The notes under the pieces are model-generated. The model was given only the letters and a program-made list of their open reading frames with translations. It had not been told where the DNA came from and made no database searches. A stretch of DNA of 64,000 nt from Perca fluviatilis (Eukaryota; Chordata; Actinopteri; Perciformes; Percidae), in contig NC_053114.1 in NCBI RefSeq assembly GCF_010015445.1, forward strand, positions 20,614,224 to 20,678,223, read 5' to 3'. The stretch's first letter is position 1. Every line of letters starts with the position of its first letter. The position numbers were made by a program, and so were the translations under genes. This document shows positions 39,601-55,787 of this stretch, piece after piece.

Positions 39601-39810
39601 ATTGTAATTTTAGTCTCTGGTTCTCTTGTTGCTGCATTTTGACCTCAGCATATGAACATTATCTGCTGTCTTGTATTGTCTCTGCTTGTTTGATTTGTAT
39701 TTGATATTTAGAAAAGCAATATTTTTTATCATTTACTAATTGATTTTTATTTTGGATTTAAGAAAAGCATCAAAAGACATCCGCACATTTTCATGTGTTG
39801 ACGGTATCAA
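36676..39810. other. Non-coding stretch
   Basis: It contains a short (CA)n tract at 37061-37078, an A17 tract near 38891 and pyrimidine runs near 37551-37615. No gene, RNA or mobile element could be supported. Confidence 0.5.
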
Positions 39811-40170
39811 GTTTGGCTTGGGCGGTATTTGATATGGAGATGCTATTATGTATTGTAGTGCACAGTTATTTAAGTTACTCAAGAGTAAAACTCCCCACCA
39901 GGTTTAAGCATCAGAGAATTTTTATTGAAATGTATTTTTAAGATAAGAAAAAAAGTGGCAAACTCCTTTTAGGAATAACTAAGTGCATAGGTTGTGTGTA
40001 ATGTTAGTGAGTGTGGGCTGACCTTTAAGGTGGTCCAGCATCATTTTAGTGACAGCAACTCAGCTTTGGCATTTTTATTGTTTTGTGTTTTACACAAATA
40101 CCGTCATATGCCATACACCCCAATGAATTGTCAGGAAGGTATGAAAAAGTAGATACCGCCCAAGCCAAAC
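39811..40170. mobile_element. Element bounded by perfect 18-bp inverted repeats, family unknown
   Basis: GTTTGGCTTGGGCGGTAT at 39811-39828 is the exact reverse complement of 40153-40170. The 360-bp span has no coding capacity. Flanking bases (TATCA before, TATAG after) give no clear target duplication. It ends only 30 bp before the hAT element at 40201. Confidence 0.65.
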
Positions 40171-40200
40171 TATAGTAAATATAACCTTATGTATATATAT

Positions 40201-41207
40201 TAGGGGTGTGCATCTCTCCCTTATAGGACGATCCGATACGTATCTAGATACATGGGCTACGATACGGTTCAGGGACAATACATTTTAATATGAAACGATT
40301 CAGTGTGATTCGATTTGATGTAGAAATAATTCGGTGCCATACGATTCAATCTGATAGATACAGTTAATATTTGTTTAATTTACACACATTAATTTCCCAT
40401 TATAAATTTAAATAAACCAATTCTATGAAAATAGCATTGCCTACCTTCAAACAAATATATGTTGTTTGTGGCCAGGGAACAGCAAAGCTAGGACATGCTT
40501 ATATACTGTAACTTCAACTTAATTAGCTAGCCACGTAGGCTATAACCAAATAACATACACATCAGCTCAATGTTAAATGAAACTGCCTCCTTGCTGCTGT
40601 AATCGTAGAGACAATAACTCAAACACATGTCCACGTTACACAGCCATTGTGAGCGCTCCAATAATAATCATACATAGTATTACGTGGGTAAAGTTACACG
40701 TGAACACAATAATACTGTTGGGAGCGTTAGCATGCGGTTAGCTGACTTTTATGTTAATGTAACCGAACATCTTAGAACATATAAACATCAATATGAATTT
40801 AAGATACCCAAATAAATATATATATATATATATGAACACACGATTGAATGACTCACAGACCGAAGCTAGTACAATTTACAATATCCACGATGTATTCCTC
40901 TCAGCCACTTTCACCGCTAACCCCAAAAACTAAACCTCACAGTCTAGTCGGCACGTTTTTTCAGCAAACCCAAACAAAGGCACTGATTGGCTGATCCCTG
41001 CCATCACACAAATGGTGAGGCTTTTGCCGCAGCAGCTTTGTTGAATTGACCACAAAGCTTCAGGCAACAGATTCGTAACGTTAGAACCAGGCCATCGGCC
41101 AAATCTTGGTCCATTTAGACAAGTGCAGGGGTCGGTGTATCGATGTAGCTGTATCTGTGATAATACAACTGGATACAGATTTGTATCGGTGAATCTTTAC
41201 ACCCCTA
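40201..41207. mobile_element. Non-autonomous hAT-type transposon (TAGGGGTGTGCA end), 1,007 bp
   Basis: The left end is TAGGGGTGTGCATCTC, and the right end read inward is TAGGGGTGTAAAGATTCACC. Both subterminal regions carry GATAC/GTATC-type motifs. The 8-bp duplication ATATATAT flanks it exactly (40193-40200, 41208-41215), though that is a low-complexity word. An internal (AT)n run lies at about 40816-40832. No transposase frame is visible. Confidence 0.85.
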
Positions 41208-42270
41208 ATATATATGCTATAGTACATTCATCTACGGCTTTTTTTTCCTTAATTTACCATTTTAAAATAGGATTACTAGTATACACTATATGTAACACGT
41301 CTGTGCACGCTTATAGGTATACATGGTTTGAGTAACAATGTGTGGGAACAGCCTTTCATGTGGGCTCATTAAATAGAAAGGGAGTGAGACTGTCTGAGAG
41401 AAATATCTCACATAATAGCATCATACATGAAAAAGGGACCATCTCGTTTATATGCCAGTAAGAAAAACTGTGGCTCACTCATTGTATGCTGGTCATGTCC
41501 TAGCTTCAGTTCCAGAAACATGCACAAGACAAGTAGTTTAGTTTAATGTTGTGTATTGAGAAATGATTTTTTGCAAGAAAAACATGCCGTTCCAGTGCTT
41601 TTTAGACTTAAAGAGAGAAACGTAATTGCTTGATCACACTCTCAAAGTGGTTACTACATGTCAGGCATCTGATAATCATTTCATATTTTCTATGTTACTG
41701 AAAAGATTGCATTGTGGGGTGTTTATGAGATAAGTCCCTAACTAAATTTTTCCCCTCCATTTTGAAGAATAAAATGAGTCAAAACACTGCCTTTCATCTG
41801 TACTGTAGGTCAGGTTTACTTTAATATAAGTAAACATTTATTATGTAACTTTGAGCAGAAACTCTAAAGAGATTTACACTTAACTCTGGACATGGCTGTA
41901 CCCAACTCAGAATTTTATAAGTTGAATTGGATTTGGCTGTTTAATATGAATATTTGACTGTGTTCCCTTTTTTCAAATAAACTATCAAGCAACACTTTAT
42001 TGAACTGCCAGATTTTTGAACGGGGTTCAGCGGGACGTTCAGGATGACAGCTACGTAAACGTAATAAAGTAAACCAGCCAAGTTCGCCCTCCAAGCAAAT
42101 GCGTGCTAGCTATGCTAACGGCGGATCGGAAATGTGCAACGACATTTATACTGACATTATATCTCAAACAAAAGCCTATATTGTGTTAAGTTGCTGTGAG
42201 CTGTTAAAACACCACTCTCTCCAGACAGCACCGGAGAGCAGCGTAATAGCAATGGGCTCTCACTCTGCAG

Positions 42271-43164
42271 TAGGGCTGGGCGATATGGCCTAAAAATAAA
42301 ATCCCTGATTTTTTCAAAAAAAATCCGATTTAAGATTTAAATCGATTTTTTTCTCCCTCTACTTAAAATCAATCTGCAGATGACAAAGAAATTGTTCAAA
42401 ACAAGTTTTATTTTGTTTTGACTCATACACACACACATGGGGCATGTATACCATTTTCACTTCTCGTTCCTCGCTAAAAGTTCAAATCATTTTAACGTTA
42501 TTGCGCAACCTTGCCCCTATTTTCACCTGTTGCTGAGTAACGTACGTTAACATCTCGTGGTCTCTTGAATGTAGCATACCTGTAGCAAGCTCCTTCTTAG
42601 CGATAAAAACAAACGTCGAAGCGGAGCTCCGTGCTACACAGCGGCGATTGTAAGTTGTTTAAGCCGCTACAGACCTCCGTCACAGCTCGGTTGTATCAGC
42701 AGCATTTAGTAGATGTGTTGAGCCGCAAAAGAATTCCACAACACCGCCTCTGGTGCCCCGCATGATGCTCCTTGAGGTCAACTGTAGCTGGTGGTTCAGT
42801 TACCGAGAATAGGTGACTCTCAGCCGGGGACAGTGCACCGCGAGCGGCCGGTCATTTCGGCGGAGATTACGGATAAGTAAGTAATGAAACGACTGGTTAA
42901 GAAAATAATTAATGTTAGTCCCTGTCGCTGCCATGTTGTTTGTGTATCTCTATGGCAAACGCGCGGGGGGAGGGATGAGCCCGTTCAGAGCTACGGGAGC
43001 CCAGTGGGGCTGGGCGTATCGATCTAAATATCGATAGTATCGATACCAAGATGAGTATTGGTATCGGATCGATACTGTCGTGATGAGATCGATACTTTTG
43101 TTGCAGTGTCTCTCCGAGTTCATGCGAGCACAGCGTCTCTCCAATTCTGTGCGCAGTGTGCAAA

Positions 43165-43204
<40 letters not shown>

Positions 43205-43679
43205 GCCCCCTCCCTGCTCTGCCAGAGGCGGAGAGCAGAGAGTTAGAACAGTTATATTCATATTTATACATTGTGGCTTTTGTTTACTTATTTTGCACAA
43301 CTGACATTATTTTTCACTGTATATTATTTTATTATTTTTATACCATTACATTGTTTTATATTGTTCTAGTTAGTAAATAAAAACATTTAGATTTGCCTGT
43401 GTTTTATCATAATCATAATCAACTAACTAAAGGCAAAATCACAAAATTATTCAATGATCGTGAGTTACAAGTAAAAAGTATCGGAATCGGTATCGGCGAT
43501 ACTAGCCCTGTATTTACTTGGTATCGGATCGATACCAAAATTCCCAGTATCGCCCACCCCTAGAGCCCAGAGGGGAGCGTCGGCGGATGTTAAGGAGAAA
43601 ATCGATTTTTCATTTAAACAAATCCACGTTGACTACACATTCGAGTTAATCGATAAAATCGATTTATCGCCCAGCCCTA
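42271..43679. mobile_element. hAT-type transposon (TAGGGCTGGGCGAT ends), 1,409 bp, host of a nested element
   Basis: The ends are TAGGGCTGGGCGAT and ATCGCCCAGCCCTA, with a perfect 8-bp duplication CTCTGCAG at 42263-42270 and 43680-43687. Subterminal AAATCGATTT motifs occur on both sides. Removing the nested element (43005-43562 plus one 8-bp duplicate) leaves about 843 bp. The part at about 42460-42830 aligns in reverse with 59210-59960, where remains of a transposase N-terminus can be read. Here that reading frame is degraded, so this copy is non-autonomous. Confidence 0.95.
43005..43562. mobile_element. hAT-type transposon nested in the 42271 element, 558 bp
   Basis: The left end is TGGGGCTGGGCGTATCGATC, and the right end read inward is TAGGGGTGGGCGATACTGGG. 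A perfect 8-bp duplication, GAGCCCAG, lies at 42997-43004 and 43563-43570, inside the outer element. Both arms carry TATCGGATCGATAC-type palindromes, which are subterminal motifs of this group. A (TC)n tract lies at about 43171-43205. No transposase frame was found. Confidence 0.95.
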
Positions 43680-43955
43680 CTCTGCAGCTACAAAAAGGAA
43701 AGCAAATACACCTCAAAACCAATAGAAACCAACAGACTAATAGATTTCAAACTAAATGCATTTTTTATCAGAGGTTCACCTTTAAGGAGTGGGTTTGATG
43801 TCAAGAAAATGTGGCTTTTTCTGTGATTCAGTGTCCACTGGTGTTTTACTCTCAGGACTGCTTGATCCCTAATGCTGAGCCCAGATATTTTTCTCTTGCT
43901 AGTACAGAGGGGTTTTTTTAAGCACAGAAGCTAAGCTGAATTTTTCAGATAATAG

Positions 43956-47064
<3,109 letters not shown>

Positions 47065-48593
47065 TCTGTGTGTTAAGACTAGGGCTTTGAAGTGTTTTAT
47101 CTGTGTTTTGGGGATCTAAACACGCTGTTCTGTACTATACATGTCCTGTTGCAATCATTTAGATCTCATCTGAGTCATTCAAACAACTCTGAGTTGTAGT
47201 TTAAAACTTTTCCAGCCAATTTAATAAAGTTAAGAATTTTATTCGGGCTCGGCTCCATAAATACAGTTAATGGATACAGGCACGGAGAACTGAAGGCTCT
47301 GATAGCAACGATTAGCTCTGATTAGCGGTTAGCTCCAGTCAGCTAGCTCTGTTATAAAGATATGGAGCAGAGGAGACTGCCGTGGAGAGGGGTTATGCAC
47401 GCGACTCACGAGGGGGAGGGGCAATACACCGTTGTTTGGAACAAAATTTGTATTCTGATTTTATCTACCTGGGCTGGTCTCAGTCTACCTGGGCGGGGCG
47501 CCCAAGTAGAACCTATGTATGGCAAACACTGGACATGGTGAACAGCACGTCCTTTTTACATTGTGAAATCATCTGATGTGTCTATGCACCACGCTCCTCA
47601 TACTCCTATACACATATATATAAAGCTTCCAATGGTTTGTCAGTGGTTATTAGTAGCCTGTGGTGGACATGTGACGAGAGAGAAATCTGTACTTGCATTT
47701 CAGGGAAAGGCTAGAAATTGACGTCACATGATCATCCTCTTTTTTAGTATTTCATTGTATTAACCACAGACACATTCTTTATACTAAGTAGCTAATCTAT
47801 AAAATGGTAGAGACAAGCGTGAATATCATTTAGGTTGCATTAAGTGGACTACCAAGCCCTGGTGATTATTCAGTATTATCGTTTGCCACCTTTGAATGTA
47901 ATCATACTGCATCATAAATAGAGTGGTCAAATCGTAATACACTGTTCTAAGGTTCAATGTGCAATAACTGTTTTTCTTTTCTTTCTTTTTTTGCCACTTG
48001 GGGGCAGCGGTAACGAGCTATAAACACAACATTTACATAACATCACCTTTTAAGTTGATATGGGAGACTTGTTGGCAAACAGTAGCATATTTGAACACCC
48101 AGCAATTACAGAGTGTCATTATCATTCATTTATAGTTTTGTTTCAGGCAACCTGGAAAGTATTCACTCACTTTGACTTTTAGCTCTGTGTGTGGTCTCTG
48201 CCAATTCCTTAAAGAGAGATATCTGGGTTTTTTTATGCTAAATGCTCAACTATGTTTAACAGCTAGTCTCTCATTGAATCTGTCTGCTGTTTGGTGCTGA
48301 GAGGGCAGTGTACAGTAGGTTTTTAGAGCTTTTTCAGTGAAAAAGGCTGCCTTCTGCAGCCGAAAACAACACTATTAAAGTGGTGAGAGTAAAACAAAAC
48401 CGTAAAGTTGCAGGCCGGACAGCTAAACAAGGACCTGAATATTGCTGTAAAGCCACTGGAAGCTGCAGATTCAGTTGATCTCTGTCTGCGGTGGTCACTG
48501 TTTTCTGTAGGTTTATAATTAAGAGTGTCACATTGTTTTCACATTGTTATCTGATACATTTTTAAGAATATTTTTTGGGGGCATTTTTAGTAG
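47065..48593. other. Non-coding stretch, partly repeat-like
   Basis: About 47222-47520 is more GC-rich than its surroundings, with GATTAGC/GGTTAGC motifs and a hairpin CTACCTGGGCG/CGCCCAAGTAG near 47484-47508. This suggests a transposon relic, but no ends were found. The rest shows nothing I can name. Confidence 0.4.
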
Positions 48594-48695
48594 CCCTTTA
48601 TTTTCACAGGACAGATGAAGACATGAAAGGGGAGCGAGAGGAGGGAATGACATGCAGCAAAGGGCCGCAGGTCGGAGTCTGAGCTAACCCGGCCA
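48594..48695 (-). repeat. Truncated tRNA-derived SINE
   Basis: On the minus strand it reads CCGGGTTAG, then GACTCCGACCTGCGGCCC, TTTGCTGCATGTCATTCCCT and CTTTCATGTC, ending in a TCCTGTG-AAAATAAAGG tail. This matches a common fish SINE whose head carries a tRNA B-box just before CCGACCTGCGG. The A-box part is missing and the B-box is altered. It is a dead 5'-truncated copy. Confidence 0.6.
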
Positions 48696-50122
48696 CAAAA
48701 TGCAATTCATTTTGAGATGAATATAGCATATAGCATGGCTTTCCATGTCAGTATCTCAATCAGTATAATTATGATCTCCATGTAAGTCAAAAAATAGTAA
48801 AGATTAAGTAAACAAGACTAAGAATCTGACCTAGCATTCATTGACACCTCACGGTGGCTGACCGTTTTGACTCTGTGCGTGGGACACATTTTGGCTGGTA
48901 CTCTAACGGTGCTGCCCGTTAATTCCCAGCCCTAAAGCTTCAGAGTGGCTTTTTTCTATTTTTATGTAAATGCATCACACTGTGCACTCAGTCCTACATC
49001 AAGTATCATCACATGAATAAGACACACTCCGCTATGTTCATTAGCCCTGTCCACTTTTCACTTCAAAGTCTGACACCTTGCTGTGTCTTTTTCACCCTGC
49101 TCCACTCAGCCCACTTTGTCACATCTCTTACTGCATCATTGAATGAGCCTGTGATTTTGTGTAGCAAAGAAATGATCAATTCTAATGACGTACATCGTAG
49201 TCTTAGCAACACAAGCCTCCACATTGTTGTTACCTACAGCATTGATGCGTTTCGTGATATTTTTTTTTTCATGAATGCATCAGCAATCTGTCTCTCTCTC
49301 ACTCACCCTCTTTATCTCCTCTCTTTCATGCATACACACTCTCTCGCACACATGTTGACAGAGGTGACTCCCTAACTGGTAGGCCGCCAAGCACCATTTT
49401 GCCCCTGTCACTCAAATGTGTTCACCTGACTCTCTCTATGTCAACCCATCTCAAATCATTACCTCAGCTGTTCCATTTCAATTTCAGGATGTCTGTGCGC
49501 TTAACATAAAACACTCAATTTACAATGACTGAGAAGAAATGTTTTTAATGTTGATTGACAACAAAACAATACAAAGGGAGAAATCTTTACAGTATAGTCA
49601 TAATATTTTAAGACAAACATATTTGAACTGAGTTGTTTTTTCAAGAATAAGTAATTAATGTTGGTAAAGTTGTTATATTTTGACAAAATCTGAATGTCAT
49701 AATTTCACAAAAACACAATTATCCACATTAGGAATCAGATGGAGGAGTGCAGAGACAAACGAGTCCGTTCACGGCTCTCTCCCTCCCTCATCTATGTGTC
49801 AGTGAGCAGGGGGCTTTAACCCTTTTCTGACACCATTAACTTGTGTTTTGTTGGCTCTGCTCTTGTTGGCACAGCTTACTGGTGGAATCTCAGTCCACTC
49901 TAAGCCTCCTGGCGCAGCTCTAAAACATACCAGTCAGGCATCTGGTATTTGGTTTTTATCAGTTAGAACTGATCGTAAGACATAGTATGTTCTAATACCA
50001 CTTTAAATACCAAGATACTCAACATCAACTGATATAATTTACAGTATGAGATCAAGCCAAGAAGAGTCAGTATTCAAAAAATGCTATGATGAAGAGGTGT
50101 TGAAGTAGCAAATAAAGAATTG
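48696..50122. other. Non-coding stretch
   Basis: A 120-codon open frame at 49013-49375 lies in pyrimidine-rich sequence and resembles no known protein. No mobile element or RNA gene was recognised. Confidence 0.45.
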
Positions 50123-50225
50123 ACTTGTTGGTGAAACTTATTCTAAAGCATGAGCCCAGCAGATTCTCCACCTTCCTCATTTAGATATATAAGCACAACA
50201 TACTGCTCCTATATCTGACCTTTTC
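50123..50225. repeat. Local direct duplication, copy 1 (103 bp)
   Basis: It is identical at 101 of 103 positions to 51198-51300, in the same orientation, 1,075 bp apart. The segment starts ACTTGTTGGTGAAACTTATT and ends TATCTGACCTTTTC. It carries no transposon ends or coding frame. Confidence 0.95.
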
Positions 50226-51197
50226 TTTTTTTTAAGTACTTTTTCAATTCTGGTACACAAAGAGTAGTTTAACGTTTGTTCTTTCCTATTTACAGTACAT
50301 CTGATACATATACAATATTATTTTCTTGCCTTTTCTGTCTGCCTTTTTCATCACCTTCCTATCACCTTTCTTTTTTGTCCATGCTTTTCATAGACCGTAT
50401 TCATTTCACCAAGTTATATAATTGGGCGAAAACTTAGAACAATTGGTCAAACTGCTTTCAATTATGAAGGAGAAGGTGGAAAAAGGGTAGTGAAAGAGAA
50501 TAACATTGATAAATAAGAGATGACAGGAAGGAAGAGGAGAGAGGGAGAATGATGTAACAGGGCCAATCACGCCCCAGTGGCTCTACTAATCATGCAAACA
50601 AGGTCACTGTCCGCCAAAGCCAAACTGGCAGGCTGTATACACGCATCTGAGGCATTTCTCTCTCACTCTCTCTCTCTCTCTCTCTCTCCCTCTCTCTCCC
50701 TCTCCCCCAGTATTTTCTCCTTCTGTTTCGGTCACTCAGTTAATCAGTCGGACATACAGCCAGCTGCCCACACACAGGCTCACTGGAATACCAGAAATAT
50801 CAATGCACACACTACAGTACATTATATGCATTTCATTTTTTAACCCCCATTTGATCAACAGAGTGACCCACATAAAAAAAATGGTAGTTAGGCTGATAAG
50901 TGAAAAACAAATGTTCTGTGGTTCCAAATTCTCTGATACAAGTATGTGTTTCTTTTCTTCATTTTATTTAATTGTAAATTCAATATCTAAGTTTTGGACT
51001 GTTGGTCAGACAAAACAACCAATTTTTATCCTGTACATTCTTCACTGTTTTCTGTCTTTCCATATTATTCATTATGTATAGCACAAATGCATGTTTTATT
51101 GGCAACAAAAGATTACGAAAGACAGAAAACACCTGCAGTTTCATTTTCTGAAGCGTGTTTGTAATTGTCAAATTCTCTCTCTCTCTCTCTCTCTCTC

Positions 51198-51300
51198 ACT
51201 TGTTGGTGAAACTTATTCTAAAGCATGAGCCCAGCAGATCCTCCACCTTCCTCATTTAGATATATAAGCACAACATACTGCTCATATATCTGACCTTTTC
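51198..51300. repeat. Local direct duplication, copy 2 (103 bp)
   Basis: The partner of 50123-50225, differing by C for T after CAGCAGAT and A for C in GCTCATATA. Copy 2 begins exactly where a (TC)n tract (about 51171-51197) ends, so the left junction is at a microsatellite. Confidence 0.95.
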
Positions 51301-51407
51301 CTCCTAATAGTATATACTTTAAATAAACTGAACTTATAAACTTAAACTTATAACTATGACTTTTCTCTGAAGATATTGCTTTCGTCAAACACTGTATTTT
51401 AACAATT

Positions 51408-51410
51408 TTG

Positions 51411-51461
<51 letters not shown>

Positions 51462-51478
51462 ACACACACACACCAACT
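51408..51478. repeat. (TC)n followed by (AC)n microsatellite
   Basis: About 25 TC units, with one interruption, to 51458, then a short ACACACACACAC run. Confidence 0.9.
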
Positions 51479-54250
51479 CAGTTACAGCTCTGTTGACAGA
51501 GAATCTCATGTTTCCCTGCTACCCTTAATTGGCCACATTGTGAAGGGTAGACAAAGTTGCAGTTTTCAGCGGTTAGTGGCCATTTTTCAGAGTTCAGTAG
51601 AGAGTACAGTAGTAAGGAAATAATAGCACACCCAGGAGGCTCTATCAACACAGACACTTTTAGGCAATGCGTGCCTGTTGGTATTTAATAAGCCTAACAC
51701 AGCTATAATTTACTGGATATTCCCTGAAAGATAATACGACTTGGATAGGTTGTTGTGTCAGTTGGAAATCAAGGCTATGATACTGAGTTCAAAAGTAAGC
51801 CTGAGTATTGTTTTAGTAGTGATCTTCCATTTGTCGAAGGGTGCCCACACTGCCACCAGAAACGGTTACCTTCGCACCAATGTGAGTGACCAGCAGTGTA
51901 CTGGTAGCCATAAGTTTGTGATTTCTCAAGGAGGATAAGATTCAGCGTGGGTCCTGACATTGTCAACACTGATGACAAACTATATAAATGTAAAGAGTCA
52001 TTCATCACACACAGACCAATGTTGTCCCAATGCCCCTAAGACGGAAGCTTTGTATGTGTTTATGGCCTTAAGTGCTGTTGACAGGTGAAAATAAATCCCA
52101 CTCTCCTTTTCTCCTTTCCTGCATCTTTTCTGGCTGTGCACTTTTTCCTTCCTTTTTCCTCTCCCACTCATCTGTTTCTATCATTCATACAAACCCGCTT
52201 TGCCATTCATGTGTTATCCTCATTGTCTTCTTGCTCTCTCTTTCTATACCCTACCATTTAATGTATTGCTTTTGTATGCTCTATGTCTTCCTTCCCCTTT
52301 AATGCCCTCACCATTGTCACCAGCAAGAGATAGTGATTGATCTAATTCAATTTGCCAGTTACAGTTGTCACTTGAGCCAAATAAATCAGCAGTCCTTGGC
52401 TAAAACATTCACCTCCTCTATTGTTAATAGATTAAAAAAGAAACACATTTCTTGGGGTTTTAAGATTGATCAATGTTGATATATAACAATCAATTGTACA
52501 ACCAGTTTCTTACTTACATCCGCAGACAGAGGAAAAAAGACTGTTCTGCTCTTTGTTCAGTATATACAATAGCCAAATAGACAATGCCAAAGCCCCAAAG
52601 GTGCTTTGTCCATTTGTCACTAAAACACTTTGTGCATGACAGGAAGTGGGTGAGAAGAGGAGAAAAGTGGAATAGTAACAAGGGAGATGTTGTCAGGATA
52701 TGTCACAGTCCTCCTGTTTGAAATGCCAGTATTTTGAAACAAAAGCCAGAGGAGGGAGGGAGGAGGAGACATTATCATGATGTTCGTCTGTATATGCCCG
52801 TCTGTGTCTTGGGGCCAGTACTACATGTGTACAGTTGGTTTCAAACAGGCCATCTAATCAGGTTTAAATTAGGGATATAAATTGGATATAAAGGATTCAT
52901 GAGCTAAAATTGTGTGCCAGGCACTAGGTGTCTTGTTCCTGTTGCTATGGTGAGCGAAACATTTGATGTATACAGTAGGAATTATGTGTGTGAAACGCGT
53001 GCAAAAATGATCGCATCTTTACATTTGCATGTACATGTATATGTGAATGTCAAGTGGCATTAGCCATGCCACACTCCTTATGCCGCATGTCAGGAGGTTG
53101 GTATTGGTGATTGAAGAGAAAAAATGTTAATTCTTCCCATAGCTCGGTTTCTTTTCCTTTGTCTTCTTCTTTCTCTGTATACTCTGTTTTATTCACAGCA
53201 GTGACTGTGTACATGCTGAGTGGAAAACAGGAGCACAACAAAGATCATCTCTCTTTCTTCTCCTCCACCCACCTATGGCAATGAACCATTAGTAGTCACT
53301 ATCCAGTGCCACACAGCAGCCTGTTCCAGTAGGTGTCTGTGTTGATTGCACTGGTTGTGTCCAGGTATACCTTTAACAGCCTGTGTGTGTGTGTATATAT
53401 GTGTGTGTATGTATTTATTTATTTATATATATATATATACCTCCTCAGCCGATTATTTGGGTTAGACCTTGGTGATTACAACCCAGTTCCATTCAGAAAT
53501 GGATATTTTTGGCTAATCCTTTAATTAGGGAGAGAGAGAGAGGGAAAAGGAGATGCCATTTGAAGCCTCCAACATCATATTCAGTGAAGACATGGTCTGT
53601 ATTCAAAAACAGTATCGGTGGCTAAATCACTTCATAATCTTCTCCAGTTGTTTTGTTGTGACTAAAGTAATTCATATACAGTGAAGTTTCAAAATTAGGA
53701 GTAAGCCTGCATCCTCATTGCCGAGTTTTTTCAAAGTGCCACACACACTATATTATATATAATCCAAATAAAAACATAATACAATTTTTCCTGAGTGGCG
53801 TCTCTGAAGCAATAGCCATTCAATATACATTGTTTGTGTTCTATAAAATGCTTGTATTTGTATATTTTTTCAATGTTAGTTAATACCCATGGAATATAAA
53901 ATAGATGTGCATGTAATACATGTTGGTACACACAGCCTCACAATATATAATTGACTGTATACAAGCACAATACGCTGGGTTTGTTGCATACAAGTGAAGC
54001 TAGGCTAGCTAACCTGCTAATCTTTTAAATTAAATAAATTTAATAAATTAAAATTTTAAATGCATCGCATGCCTATATCTCATTCCAGTAGAACAAGAGA
54101 TGTACCCGACAATAATGATGACCTGTCTTGTCATGATTTGTATGTAATGAATTTGATAGTAATTATCCGTGCTATGTCTATGGCTAACGTACAGACATGT
54201 TTTGTTTCACATTAGCTCTTTGGCAAGCTAGCTGTACTGTAGATCTTTAG
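51479..54250. other. Non-coding stretch
   Basis: A short mixed TG/TA run lies near 53382-53440. No gene, RNA or bounded mobile element could be supported. Confidence 0.45.
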
Positions 54251-54279
54251 ACACACACACACACACACACACACACACT
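54251..54279. repeat. (AC)n microsatellite
   Basis: About 14 AC units. Confidence 0.92.
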
Positions 54280-55430
54280 TCCAACTAGCTGTGTTCCCCT
54301 TAATTATAACATTCTGTATAATTCATAATGGTCCACCACAAAAACAATGTTAACAAGTACTACAAATATGAGCATAATATTAAATTTCTGTGTATATATC
54401 ACCCTTAATCCTACACACTACTCTTTTAATATGCTTATTGGTAAAATGCACCTCGGAAAATTAGGAGTGCCTTATCAAACACTTTGCCATTCTGGTGAAT
54501 TTGGCATTAATACTAGTATTAGCCAAAGTAAAACACTAATGCTTTTTTATCATCATCCAGTAGCTGAACAAGATTATTGTTTCAGACTAGTGTTAACCGT
54601 GTGTATGCTGTACAGCAGGGTAATACCCTAGGATCTTACTGGATATGTAAGCTGGTTCTTCTCCTGGTATCTTCCTTCTGGGTTTAGAGATGTCTGATTA
54701 TGTCCAAGCTCAACCAATTCCAATAACAATGTAAGCTCTGCCTCCTCGCCAAGTGGTTTGGCAGATATGAAATCAGTGCAACAAAATCTGTTTGTGCTCA
54801 GAGCTATAGCCTATCATCACTGAAGTGACTACTGTAATTGTAGCCATGGATGTTTTACAAAACAAAAGTTTTGCCTAGACTTTTTTCTGACTCATGCCAT
54901 TATTTAGTGTACTCTCTCCCCCCCCCTGCTGTATCTTCATTACTGTAACTTGCGTATGCCATATTTTCAGTTTACTGCATTTGCATGTGTGGGAGGCAGA
55001 GTTGATTGCAAAGATTTTGCCGTCAGCTGATTGTTTTAGTTTTCTGTAGCACTGTGATGAATGGTGTCTGCTCATGTCAGAGAATGGATTGATTTTAGTT
55101 AACCTACAGACACAAAATACCCATCAGAAGACCGTATATTCACTGGTTTGCAATTGATGGTGTAGACTCACTGGCTCATCTAGTTTGGAGGGTAGAAAAT
55201 GGCAAAGTGTTGATGAAGTAATTGTCTTAACTGAATGAACATGTTAACTACACCACAATTAAATGAGTTGATTCACAGCAAGGTGAAAAACTGTACAATA
55301 TACTGTAGTTAAACCAGACTTACAAGTAACCTGCATTCAGGAACTAATAAGTATTGTTTTATGTTTTGTTTTTACAACCAGTGTCATTTATAAAAAAAAC
55401 ATGGATCAGTCACTTTTTTTTTTTTCATCT

Positions 55431-55787
55431 TTAAAGCATAACTCTCGCTAAAATGCAACCTAGGGTGTTTTTGTGAATGTACCCAAGTCCACCTTTCGTT
55501 TAAAAGCATAATTAGGATGGAAACGCCACTTTTAAGATTTACCGTTTTTTCGGTCAAATGTCGGCTCAACACAGCATGAAACTTTGCTCGAAGTATCACC
55601 AGGGGCTTTACACATGAAGTCGAGCATTGAGAACATTGTGTACACAGAGTTTACTAAAAAAGGTTTTGAACAACTCACTGTAGCTGTTGGTTTTCTGGTC
55701 GCCGTCCATCTCGCATTCAAAAATAGGAATGTATATTAATGTTAAATAACCTCATAAAGTGAAATTTTCATTCCATGGGACCTTTAA
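55431..55787. repeat. Probable TTAA-bounded MITE or repeat composite
   Basis: TTAA occurs at 55431-55434 followed by AGCATAACTCTCGCTAAAAT, and again at 55784-55787 preceded by CCATGGGACC. Read on the minus strand from the right end, TTAAAGGTCCCATGGAATGA then AATTTCACTTTATGAGG is a terminus I recognise from abundant fish MITEs. The left end does not match it as an inverted repeat, so this may be two repeat fragments side by side rather than one intact element. Confidence 0.5.

Noticed and set aside
49013..49375. 120-codon + strand frame
   Set aside because: Pyrimidine-rich sequence, no domain, no splice or promoter context.
55431..55787. An intact TTAA transposon
   Set aside because: The two ends are not inverted repeats of each other, so it is kept only as a probable repeat composite.
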